Program-made: the position numbers and the translations under genes | Assembly (NCBI GenBank): GCA_018399795.1 | Contig: JAGYOC010000301.1 | Span: 1 to 5,869, forward strand | From: Dehalococcoidales bacterium | GTDB taxonomy: Bacteria; Chloroflexota; Dehalococcoidia; Dehalococcoidales; UBA5760 | Length of the DNA: 5,869 nt | Direction of reading: 5' to 3' | The notes under the pieces: model-generated | What the model was told of the DNA's origin: nothing | The model's input: only the letters and a program-made list of their open reading frames with translations | Database searches by the model: none | Shown: in pieces, positions 1 to 5,532 of the stretch | Layout: every line of letters starts with the position of its first letter | Numbering within the stretch: the first letter of the stretch is position 1

Positions 1-746
1 GCCAGCCGTTTAACAATATAACTGCTCAAGAAGGCAAGGATTCCACAAACAAGACAGGGAATACCCAGCCAGAGGGTAGAGCCCTTTACGCTGCGACGAT
101 TGAGCACAATAATACCCGCTATAAGTGCCGCAGTGGCAACAATCAATATGCCATACAATATTCTATAATACCTGACATATTGCCTTGCCTTCTCCAAAAG
201 AGGCACTATCTCCGGGTCAAGAGAATTCAGGATAGCCTCATCTATTTCCAGTGTATCCGGTAACCCGGCCGACAAATCATCGTACAGCGTGTAGTAGATA
301 CTCTCCATTTCGGATCGAGGCAGCATTGCCAGCCAAGAGGGGGGCGATTCGGAAATAACCTGCCACAGGCTATCCCGTAAAATGGGCTTGACCGTTCCCA
401 GGTCAACTGTCACTATCAGCTCCTGGCTTTTCCCCAGAATATAATCATAACCTTCATCGACAGCGTCCGCCACCTGCTCCCTTATCCATGGCTCAAGGTC
501 AGCAACCACCTCATCGATAAGCCCACTGATATATTCCTCCGACAGCATGGATTCTATTTCCGGGGGAACCTGCTCCCTTATTAGATCTTTTGAAAGCGCG
601 GTTACATCCAGACCTTCCATTTGCGATATCACAAATTCCGGTTGCAGCACCGTGCGCCCGGCGGTATAACAAAGCCCAACCCCCGAAAAAGAAAGAAAAA
701 GTGAGAAGCTGAGGAAAACTATCAGCGCCTTCCTGGCTATACTCAT
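1..746 (-). CDS. Membrane-anchored protein of unknown function, 3' end beyond the left edge
   Basis: The reading frame from ATG at 746 stays open to the window edge, giving 248 codons with no stop. It begins MSIARKALIVFLSFSLFLSF. Residues 7-27 form a hydrophobic N-terminal segment (signal anchor or signal peptide). Residues 30-195 form a polar, acidic, probably helical domain outside the membrane, with a pattern of the type EEYISGLIDEVVADLEPWI then YDYILGKSQELIVTVDLGTVK. Residues 196-216 and 224-246 are two further membrane segments separated by a short basic loop (NRRSVKGS). I do not recognise a named family. The start is supported by GGGGAG at 753-758, six bases upstream; an in-frame GTG lies one codon earlier (749). 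A shorter overlapping frame opening with GTG at 753 is a shadow with no membrane-protein character. The gene follows acpS by 50 bases on the same strand, which suggests cotranscription. Seen: frame, segments and RBS. Inferred: location and topology. Confidence 0.8.
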   Translation of the reverse strand, partial: MSIARKALIVFLSFSLFLSFSGVGLCYTAGRTVLQPEFVISQMEGLDVTALSKDLIREQVPPEIESMLSEEYISGLIDEVVADLEPWIREQVADAVDEGYDYILGKSQELIVTVDLGTVKPILRDSLWQVISESPPSWLAMLPRSEMESIYYTLYDDLSAGLPDTLEIDEAILNSLDPEIVPLLEKARQYVRYYRILYGILIVATAALIAGIIVLNRRSVKGSTLWLGIPCLVCGILAFLSSYIVKRL

Positions 747-796
747 CACTCACTCCCCGGATGTACTGCTGTCATGGCATTTTCCATACAGCAGCT

Positions 797-1159
797 CTAA
801 TTCTCACGGCCGATAACAAATGCTACTGCATATTCCCGGCAATGGGATATGCTGATATCAAACCCGCCAATCCCTATAGCATCCGCCCTCTTTTTAATGG
901 CACCGTATAGCTTGAGCCCGGGCTTACCGGTCAAGTCAGATAGTACTTCAATATCTTTGAAAGCGCCCCCGTAGAATCCGCCCAGAGCTTTTATCACTGC
1001 CTCCTTGGCAGCAAAGCGTGCCGCCAGAGATGCATATCGCCCCCGGTAACTATCGACTTCAGCTTCGGTATAGACACGACCGAGAAAAGAATCTCCCAAT
1101 CTCGATATGGCACTTTTAATACGACCTATCTCTACAATGTCAATACCGATATAACGCAT
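797..1159 (-). CDS. acpS: Holo-[acyl-carrier-protein] synthase (AcpS)
   Basis: AcpS transfers 4'-phosphopantetheine from CoA to the serine of apo-ACP and so activates the carrier for fatty acid synthesis; it is a cytosolic Mg-dependent trimer in known members. The 120-residue product has the usual family length and all landmark motifs. The N-terminal GIDIVEIGRI carries the metal-binding Asp (D7). RFAAKEAVIKAL at 48-59 carries the catalytic/metal Glu (E53) and the conserved Lys (K57). A C-terminal ISISHCREYAVAFV strand (102-115) holds the SH...YA motif. The start ATG at 1159 leaves exactly the expected short lead-in before the first motif; the RBS is modest (GGGAT about 8 bases upstream). It is the first gene of a minus-strand unit, with the membrane-protein gene 50 bases downstream. 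No residue looks abnormal. Function is assigned from family motifs with high certainty. Confidence 0.97.
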   Translation of the reverse strand: MRYIGIDIVEIGRIKSAISRLGDSFLGRVYTEAEVDSYRGRYASLAARFAAKEAVIKALGGFYGGAFKDIEVLSDLTGKPGLKLYGAIKKRADAIGIGGFDISISHCREYAVAFVIGREN

Positions 1160-1375
1160 AATATAATCCCGACATTTTTTACATCTAAACCAATAAAATG
1201 TAATTACAAGTTACACCTGAATCCAATATGGGCCCCCGATCCTTATGTATATCATACCCGTTCACTTCTTTACCACCTAACCTTAACACGACATGGTCAG
1301 CATACACTAGCCACACAACAGGCATGCAATAACATAACAGAGTATTCAGGATGAATATAAAAAAGCAGAGTTAAC

Positions 1376-1404
1376 TTGACACGGTACACCTATAATGATA
1401 GAGT
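1376..1404 (+). promoter_or_regulatory. Candidate sigma-70-type promoter for the oxidoreductase cluster
   Basis: A perfect -35 hexamer TTGACA lies at 1376-1381. Seventeen bases later is TAGAGT (1399-1404), which matches four of six -10 positions. A perfect TATAAT also lies at 1391-1396, but only 9 bases from the TTGACA and with no good -35 of its own. GTTAAC at 1370-1375 and GTTAAACT at 1407-1414 flank the elements as an imperfect inverted pair and could be an operator. Transcription from here would give a leader of about 330 bases before the GTG at 1741. Confidence 0.4.
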
Positions 1405-1444
1405 ATGTTAAACTGTTGGCGGGTTAAGTCCATTATATTGGCAC

Positions 1445-1594
1445 GGGCCCCTAGCATTGTTATCTGGCCCACCCCTTTTTCCAGAGAAACGCAAGATCTA
1501 CCATGTTGCAGATAAAACCGGGGAGGGGGATTTGTTGCGCCATAAAGCTATAAATATCTGTTGGGCTCACCCAGGGTTTCTCACCGTAACCCTG
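1445..1594 (+). promoter_or_regulatory. Possible structured 5' leader of the oxidoreductase cluster
   Basis: Several stems can be drawn by eye. GGGCC (1445-1449) pairs with GGCCC (1466-1470). CCCACCCC (1468-1475) pairs with GGGGAGGG (1520-1527) with one A-A mismatch and encloses a small GCAA/TTGC hairpin. TGGG (1562-1565) pairs with CCCA (1570-1573) around CTCA. CAGGGTT (1572-1578) pairs perfectly with AACCCTG (1588-1594) around a 9-base loop. The last two share bases 1572-1573, and the first two share 1468-1470, so they would be mutually exclusive, as in switching leaders. No consensus of a riboswitch class that I know is recognisable, so this could be chance. Confidence 0.25.
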
Positions 1595-1728
1595 TGTTAT
1601 ATCAATCATGCTTTGAAATCTTTTTCTCGTGAATGCTTTAGTATCCCATATTATTTAGGCTGTTTCAGTTAATTATATGAACGTAATAGTAAAGATGACA
1701 CTACCCTTCCAAATACAAATAAATTATT

Positions 1729-1735
1729 AAGGAGG
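1729..1735 (+). promoter_or_regulatory. Strong ribosome binding site fixing the GTG start of the oxidoreductase
   Basis: A full AAGGAGG lies five bases before GTG at 1741. The overlapping ATG at 1739 is followed at once by TGA, so it cannot be the start; the GTG is therefore the initiation codon. Confidence 0.85.
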
Positions 1736-1740
1736 AAAAT

Positions 1741-3105
1741 GTGACCAAAAACGCTGATGTAGTAATTATTGGAGGAAGCGCCGCCGGCCCAACAGCAGGG
1801 ATAAGCTGCCGGAGACGTTATCCGGAAAAGAAAGTATTGCTTGTTCGTAAGGAAGAACAGGTACTCGTTCCCTGCGGTATCCCATATATCTACGGTACCC
1901 TGGGTTCCCCTCAGAAAAATCTGATACCGGACGCATTGCTCAGCAATAACGACATTGAGCTGGTAAAAGGCGAGGCAACGGAAATCGACCGGGAGAAAAA
2001 GACCGTACGCACCGGTGGCGGAGATGAGATAAGATACGATAAGCTCATCATGGCTACCGGCTCTCTGCCTATGGAACTTCCCATTCCAGGGCTTGACAAG
2101 AAAAACGTTTTCTTTGTCAAGAAAGATGTCGACTATCTGCAGGGCCTCCTGGATGCCATGAAGGACGTAAAAGATATCGTCATTATCGGCGGTGGCTTTA
2201 TCGGGGTCGAGTTCGCTGACGAATGCCGCAAATACCTCGGGAACAATGGCGGTAGCGTAACCGTGGTCGAGGTACTGCCCCACTGTCTGCAGTTAGCTCT
2301 GGATGAGGAATACTGCCAGGAAGCCGAGGATGTACTTACCCAAAACGGTGTCAATGTACTCACCAACAAAAAAGTGGAGGCCGTGCTCGGCGATGGCAAG
2401 GTAAGCGGGGTCAAGCTTGCCAGCGGCGAGGAGTTGAAGGCCGATATAGTGATAGTTGGCGTGGGCGCACGCCCGAATACCGAGCTCGCCGGCAAGGCCG
2501 GACTGGAACTGGGGCCGACCAAATCAATCAGGGTTGACCGTTATATGCGCACACTTACTGATACCAACGTTTTCGCGTGTGGCGATTGTGCCGAAAAATT
2601 CTCCTTCTTCAGCGGCAAATTGAGCCGTCTCATGCTGGCATCAATTGCATCCTCGGAGGCCAGAATAGCTGGAGCCAACCTTTTTTGTACCTGCTCTACT
2701 AATTGTGGCGCCGTGGGTGTTTTCTCCACCAAACTTGGCGAGCGGGCCTTCGGCTGTGCCGGTATGAGCGAGGTGGCAGCAAGGAAGGAAGGAATGGACT
2801 GCATAGTGACCGGTGTAGCTGCGGGACCCAACCGGCATCCGGGTGGAATGCCCGGTATGGCAGAAATCAAGCTGAAGCTGATCTTCTGTCAGGAAAGCGG
2901 ACTGATGATTGGCGGCGGAGCTTCGGGCGACACCAGCGTTGGTGAGCTGGTGAACTTTATGGGTGCCTGTATTCAGCATCGCGTAACTGCTCACGATCTT
3001 ACTCTCTTCCAGATGGGAACCCACCCCGCTCTGACGGCATCACCGATTCCATATCATATGGTCAATGCTGCCGAGATGGCAGTTAAGGCGATGAAGAGTA
3101 ATTAA
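1741..3105 (+). CDS. FAD-dependent pyridine nucleotide-disulfide oxidoreductase (CoA-disulfide reductase / NADH oxidase type)
   Basis: This cytosolic flavoprotein class moves electrons from NAD(P)H through FAD to a disulfide, CoA disulfide, polysulfide or oxygen. The 454-residue product is close to the usual family length. The N-terminal FAD dinucleotide fold is VVIIGGSAAG (7-16). The active-site Cys is C45 in VPCGIPYIY, matching the single redox Cys (CGLPY motif) of CoA-disulfide reductases and NADH oxidases. ATGS (105-108) contacts FAD, IVIIGGGFIGVEFA (146-159) is the NAD(P)H fold, and VFACGDCAE (277-285) is the second FAD motif. The C-terminal dimer domain ends with THPALTASPIP (427-437), typical of the group. 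An odd feature is the cluster CTCSTNC (316-322), part of 14 cysteines in all. It heads a plus-strand cluster; the methyltransferase begins about 70 bases downstream. The class is certain, but the electron acceptor cannot be read from sequence. Confidence 0.93.
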   Translation: MTKNADVVIIGGSAAGPTAGISCRRRYPEKKVLLVRKEEQVLVPCGIPYIYGTLGSPQKNLIPDALLSNNDIELVKGEATEIDREKKTVRTGGGDEIRYDKLIMATGSLPMELPIPGLDKKNVFFVKKDVDYLQGLLDAMKDVKDIVIIGGGFIGVEFADECRKYLGNNGGSVTVVEVLPHCLQLALDEEYCQEAEDVLTQNGVNVLTNKKVEAVLGDGKVSGVKLASGEELKADIVIVGVGARPNTELAGKAGLELGPTKSIRVDRYMRTLTDTNVFACGDCAEKFSFFSGKLSRLMLASIASSEARIAGANLFCTCSTNCGAVGVFSTKLGERAFGCAGMSEVAARKEGMDCIVTGVAAGPNRHPGGMPGMAEIKLKLIFCQESGLMIGGGASGDTSVGELVNFMGACIQHRVTAHDLTLFQMGTHPALTASPIPYHMVNAAEMAVKAMKSN

Positions 3106-3165
3106 CAGGATACATGAAATACCCTATCCGTAAGCAGTATCAATAGCATATTTGTACAGTGAATA

Positions 3166-3170
3166 GAGGG
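3166..3170 (+). promoter_or_regulatory. Ribosome binding site pointing to a non-standard start codon
   Basis: GAGGG is followed five bases later by ACG at 3176, where an ATG would be expected. ATT at 3173 is the only other start-like codon here, and it is too close (two bases). The site supports translation beginning near 3176, upstream of the first in-frame TTG at 3296. Confidence 0.45.
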
Positions 3171-3175
3171 TAATT

Positions 3176-3853
3176 ACGGCAAACAACAGAGGCGGGGTTA
3201 GCTTCTTCGATTCCCTGGCCCCGGATTACGATAGCTGGTTCGATGAAAAGGGCAAAACTATCTTTGCTGTCGAGACGGCAGCATTCAAAGAGGTTTTGCC
3301 CTTTTTGTCAAAACCGTGGCTGGAGATAGGTGTCGGAAGCGGGCGATTTGCCGAGGGACTGGGTATAACAACCGGTATCGACCCTTCCGCGGAGATGGCA
3401 AAAATAGCCAGCGCACGCATCACCAATACACTGGTGGGCAGAGGCGAGAATCTGTGTTTCAGGACTGCTTCCTACCGTACAGCCTTTATCATAGTTACGC
3501 TATGCTTCGTACAATCCCCAACGGAAGTTTTACAGGAAATAAACCGCGTCCTGACCAGGCAGGGAAAGCTCGTCATAGGGATGGTCCCCAAAGAGAGCCC
3601 CTGGGGATTGCTTTACCAGGAGAAAAAGGAGCAGGGCCATCCTTTCTATCGACACACTACTTTTTACAATCGGGATAATGTCATAGCAATGCTAAACGAA
3701 AGCGGCTTCTCGGTAGAATTAGAAACCTCCACCCTGTTTCAAAAACCGACCAACGTCCATTCCCTGGAATCGCCGCGAAACGGCTTTTATTCTGAAGCCG
3801 GTTTCGTTATAATTGTAGCCAGGAAGAGATTTCAAGGGAGGAAAATTATATGA
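3176..3853 (+). CDS. Class I SAM-dependent methyltransferase, probable non-canonical start
   Basis: Members of this Methyltransf_11-like family transfer the methyl group of S-adenosylmethionine to an unknown substrate, probably in the cytosol. From ACG at 3176 the protein has 225 residues. It opens with the family signature SFFDSLAPDYDSWFDEKG (11-28). Motif I LEIGVGSG spans 49-56 and the ribose-binding acid is in GIDPS (D69). A later strand reads AFIIVTLCFVQSP, followed by INRVL and KLVIGMV, then the GHPFYRHTTFY segment usual in this subfamily. The frame is open back to a TAG at 3164 but contains no ATG, GTG or TTG before TTG 3296, which would remove the N-terminal signature. True initiation is therefore probably ACG 3176 (or ATT 3173), or the start has been lost. 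The usual FxDASFD loop reads FRTASYR here, losing both Asp. Its stop overlaps the next ATG (ATGA). The family is firm; the start is uncertain. Confidence 0.78.
   Translation, partial: TANNRGGVSFFDSLAPDYDSWFDEKGKTIFAVETAAFKEVLPFLSKPWLEIGVGSGRFAEGLGITTGIDPSAEMAKIASARITNTLVGRGENLCFRTASYRTAFIIVTLCFVQSPTEVLQEINRVLTRQGKLVIGMVPKESPWGLLYQEKKEQGHPFYRHTTFYNRDNVIAMLNESGFSVELETSTLFQKPTNVHSLESPRNGFYSEAGFVIIVARKRFQGRKII
3835..3841 (+). promoter_or_regulatory. Ribosome binding site of the 8-Cys protein
   Basis: AGGGAGG lies eight bases before ATG at 3850, inside the end of the methyltransferase gene. It lets the third gene be translated on its own even if the methyltransferase is poorly initiated. Confidence 0.75.
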
Positions 3854-4215
3854 CCATTGTAGAATGCGATCCCGGCATCTGCGGCATGCCATGCACGATT
3901 GAGGCCAACAAATCAGAGGGAACCGAAAAGGCCAAACTAGGTAAGGGAAAGGTAAAAATAGAGATAAAATGCGACTGTGACCGGATAGTCAAAATGGCCA
4001 GTCAGTTAAAAGAAGTTGATGAGGCAGAGGTTAACGAGTGGGACCCCATAAAACCGAGGGGGGAATCCAAGATATGTCAGTATTCCCGTGAGTTTAATCT
4101 GTGCGCTGCCTGCCCCGTACCCACCGCGATTCTGAAGGCAGTGGAAGCAGAAGCAGGCCTGGCAATTCCCAAAGATGCGCATATAACATTTACCAAGACG
4201 GAGCGCCGTTATTAG
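3850..4215 (+). CDS. Small 8-cysteine protein of unknown function (DUF6951-like)
   Basis: The product has 121 residues, no signal peptide and no membrane segment, so it is probably cytosolic. Eight cysteines are grouped: C6, C11 and C15 in CDPGICGMPC; C41 and C43 in IKCDCD; then C76, C85 and C88 in the segment ending LCAACPVPTAILKAVE. The overall form (N-terminal PGICG, middle CDC before a helix, C-terminal CPVP.AILKA.E.EAGLA.PKD) resembles a small family of anaerobes that I believe is catalogued as DUF6951; that name is from memory. The Cys pattern suits metal or Fe-S binding, but no classical ferredoxin (CxxCxxCxxxC) motif is present. ATG at 3850 overlaps the methyltransferase stop by four bases and has a good RBS, indicating translational coupling. 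No function should be assigned. Confidence 0.85.
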   Translation: MTIVECDPGICGMPCTIEANKSEGTEKAKLGKGKVKIEIKCDCDRIVKMASQLKEVDEAEVNEWDPIKPRGESKICQYSREFNLCAACPVPTAILKAVEAEAGLAIPKDAHITFTKTERRY

Positions 4216-4285
4216 TCCTCCGTTCATGGTAATTATTAATATACTCCCATCTTCCTTCTCATCTATCAGGGGCAGCAGGTTATAC

Positions 4286-4315
4286 TTGATTTAAACCCCC
4301 TGTAAAATATATACT
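4286..4315 (+). promoter_or_regulatory. Candidate promoter of the NEW3-domain protein
   Basis: TTGATT at 4286-4291 (four of six -35 positions) is followed after 18 bases by TATACT at 4310-4315 (five of six -10 positions) in an AT-rich stretch. It would give a leader of about 115 bases. It lies 70 bases beyond the previous stop and supports a separate transcription unit. Confidence 0.45.
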
Positions 4316-4423
4316 ATCTATCAATAATTGTTACTGGAAGCAAGAAATAAATCTTTACCTATTTACACGAACGATTTCGACAAGCCATTATATGCAGGCC
4401 GGTTAAGATAGATATTTGATGCC

Positions 4424-4429
4424 AAGGAG
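4424..4429 (+). promoter_or_regulatory. Ribosome binding site deciding the start of the NEW3-domain protein
   Basis: AAGGAG lies ten bases before ATG at 4440 and seven more before the alternative ATG at 4443. The upstream in-frame TTG 4416 and ATG 4419 have no such site, and the AAGGAG would lie inside their coding region. Confidence 0.65.
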
Positions 4430-4439
4430 AATTCAAAAA

Positions 4440-5381
4440 ATGATGCTATCCCGAAGAGTTCGCTTTATTGCCGCTATCACTCTGACCTGGGGAATAATCG
4501 GTGCGCTGTTGTTCGGGCAGGTTGCTCTTGCGGCACAAGAAAACGGAGCAGAAGCCGAACCTTCTTCATCTGATACCGAGGAGGCCTCTGTAGGAGATAG
4601 TATCGACCTCGTATCAGAATACCCGGTATTAAACGGTGAATCGGGCGAAACCTTTGAGTATACGGTAGTTTTCGACTACGAAACCGCAGACGAAGATGAA
4701 CCACAACGCCTCTTTAATATTGATATCGAAGAACCGGAGGGCTGGCAGGCAAAAATCACCAAACAATACGGTAGTACCGGTCAGATAATACGTGCCATGC
4801 TGGTGAAGCCCAACATGCCCAACCCAGACAGGTTGAAGGTTACCCTCAGTCCGTTACCGGACACAGAACCCGAACCCGGCGAATATACCTCTACCGTCAA
4901 CGCCACATCGGAAGACCTGGAGGGAACGATTGACCTCAAGGCCGTGGTCACCGAGATACCACCCAGTCCCGAACTGGAAATGGTGACCACCTCCGGCATG
5001 CTCAATACCACGGCCAAGTCCGGAAGTGATAGCACCGTAAAACTGGAACTCTCCAATACAGGCACTAGCACGGTAGAGGATATCAGTTTTGTATCCACCA
5101 AGGCCGAAGGCTGGGGCATTACCTTCAGCCCCAACAGCATCGAGTCAATGGAACCCGGCGATTCAGAAGAGATAGAAGCAACCATAACCCCACCGGAGAG
5201 GACAATTGCCGGGGATTACAGCGTCGGTTTAACTGCCAGGGGTAGCAACAACGCCGACGATAAGATGGACCTGAGAGTAAGCGTGCGGACTCCCACCACC
5301 TGGGGGGCAGCAGGTATCGCCATTATCGCCGCCGTTATCACCGGACTGGTATTCCTCTTCCGAAGGCTGGGACGCCGTTAA
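4440..5381 (+). CDS. Secreted, C-terminally membrane-anchored protein with NEW3-like domains
   Basis: The 313-residue product starts with MMLSRRVRF and a signal peptide (hydrophobic 10-30, likely cleavage after ALA or ALAA at 31-32). An acidic linker follows (33-52). Two beta-sandwich regions come next: about 58-170 (ESGETFEYTVVF, EPEGWQAKI, PGEYTSTVNA) and about 185-283 (SGSDSTVKLELSNTGTS, AEGWGITFSP, EPGDSEEIEATITPP, AGDYSVGLTARG). These phrases are typical of the NEW3 / alpha-galactosidase-associated fold seen in COG1470-type membrane proteins. Residues 289-307 form one membrane helix, ended by the basic tail RRLGRR. The product would thus be an extracytoplasmic domain held by a C-terminal anchor. 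An eight-codon extension to 4416 is possible but not favoured by the RBS. Proteins of this type often sit beside ABC transporter genes; none is in view, as a terminator follows directly. The molecular role is unknown. Confidence 0.87.
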   Translation: MMLSRRVRFIAAITLTWGIIGALLFGQVALAAQENGAEAEPSSSDTEEASVGDSIDLVSEYPVLNGESGETFEYTVVFDYETADEDEPQRLFNIDIEEPEGWQAKITKQYGSTGQIIRAMLVKPNMPNPDRLKVTLSPLPDTEPEPGEYTSTVNATSEDLEGTIDLKAVVTEIPPSPELEMVTTSGMLNTTAKSGSDSTVKLELSNTGTSTVEDISFVSTKAEGWGITFSPNSIESMEPGDSEEIEATITPPERTIAGDYSVGLTARGSNNADDKMDLRVSVRTPTTWGAAGIAIIAAVITGLVFLFRRLGRR

Positions 5382-5405
5382 GGATTTCTGAAATCTGATG
5401 CAGAC

Positions 5406-5445
5406 AATACCACCGTAGCAATAATCAGCTCCGGTGGTATTTTTT
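5406..5445 (+). terminator. Intrinsic terminator of the NEW3-domain gene
   Basis: AATACCACCG (5406-5415) pairs perfectly with CGGTGGTATT (5432-5441). Inside it AGC (5417-5419) can pair with GCT (5428-5430), separated from the main stem by one T-C mismatch. A run of T (5440-5445) follows at once. It begins 24 bases after the stop at 5381. The other strand lacks a T run, so it works mainly rightwards. Confidence 0.9.
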
Positions 5446-5532
5446 ATGCAGGAATATCTGAAACAGCGCCTGTACTTCCTTATTCAATTTACCTCCTTCT
5501 TCGACGGAGTCTTTTCTAATCCAAAAATGAGT

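Larger units (their letters stand above)
1160..1740. other. Divergent intergenic region of 581 bases
   Basis: This space separates leftward acpS from the rightward oxidoreductase gene. I found no convincing protein gene in it. A 71-codon frame opening with TTG at 1457 has no RBS and no family features. The right half holds a TTGACA promoter candidate (1376-1404) and a long leader with possible stems. The left half (1180-1370) must contain the acpS promoter; on the minus strand TATGAT-like hexamers occur near 1250, but I see no matching -35, so I do not place one. No tRNA-like fold was recognised. Confidence 0.7.

Noticed and set aside
511..753. 80-codon minus-strand frame opening with GTG at 753
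   Set aside because: It is out of frame with the longer membrane-protein frame from ATG 746, which has a hydrophobic leader, membrane helices and an open frame to the edge.
1445..1480. GGGCC/GGCCC stem followed by a T run (1476-1480) as a terminator or attenuator
   Set aside because: The stem has five pairs with a 16-base loop, and five bases separate it from the T run; too weak to call alone, so it is mentioned only within the leader.
1457..1672. 71-codon plus-strand frame in the leader region
   Set aside because: It opens with TTG without any RBS, has no family resemblance, and overlaps the possible leader stems.
1669..2283. 204-codon minus-strand frame over the start of the oxidoreductase
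   Set aside because: It is antisense to a well-supported gene and its RBS, shows no motif, and is explained by the codon pattern of the sense strand.
3316..3678. 120-codon plus-strand frame inside the methyltransferase
   Set aside because: It is a different frame of the same region, giving an Arg/Gly-rich product with no motifs, while the methyltransferase frame is continuous; it does not indicate a frameshift.
4198..4223. ACGGAG/CTCCGT inverted repeat at the end of the 8-Cys gene
   Set aside because: The stem has only six pairs with a 14-base loop and no T run after it, so it was not called a terminator.
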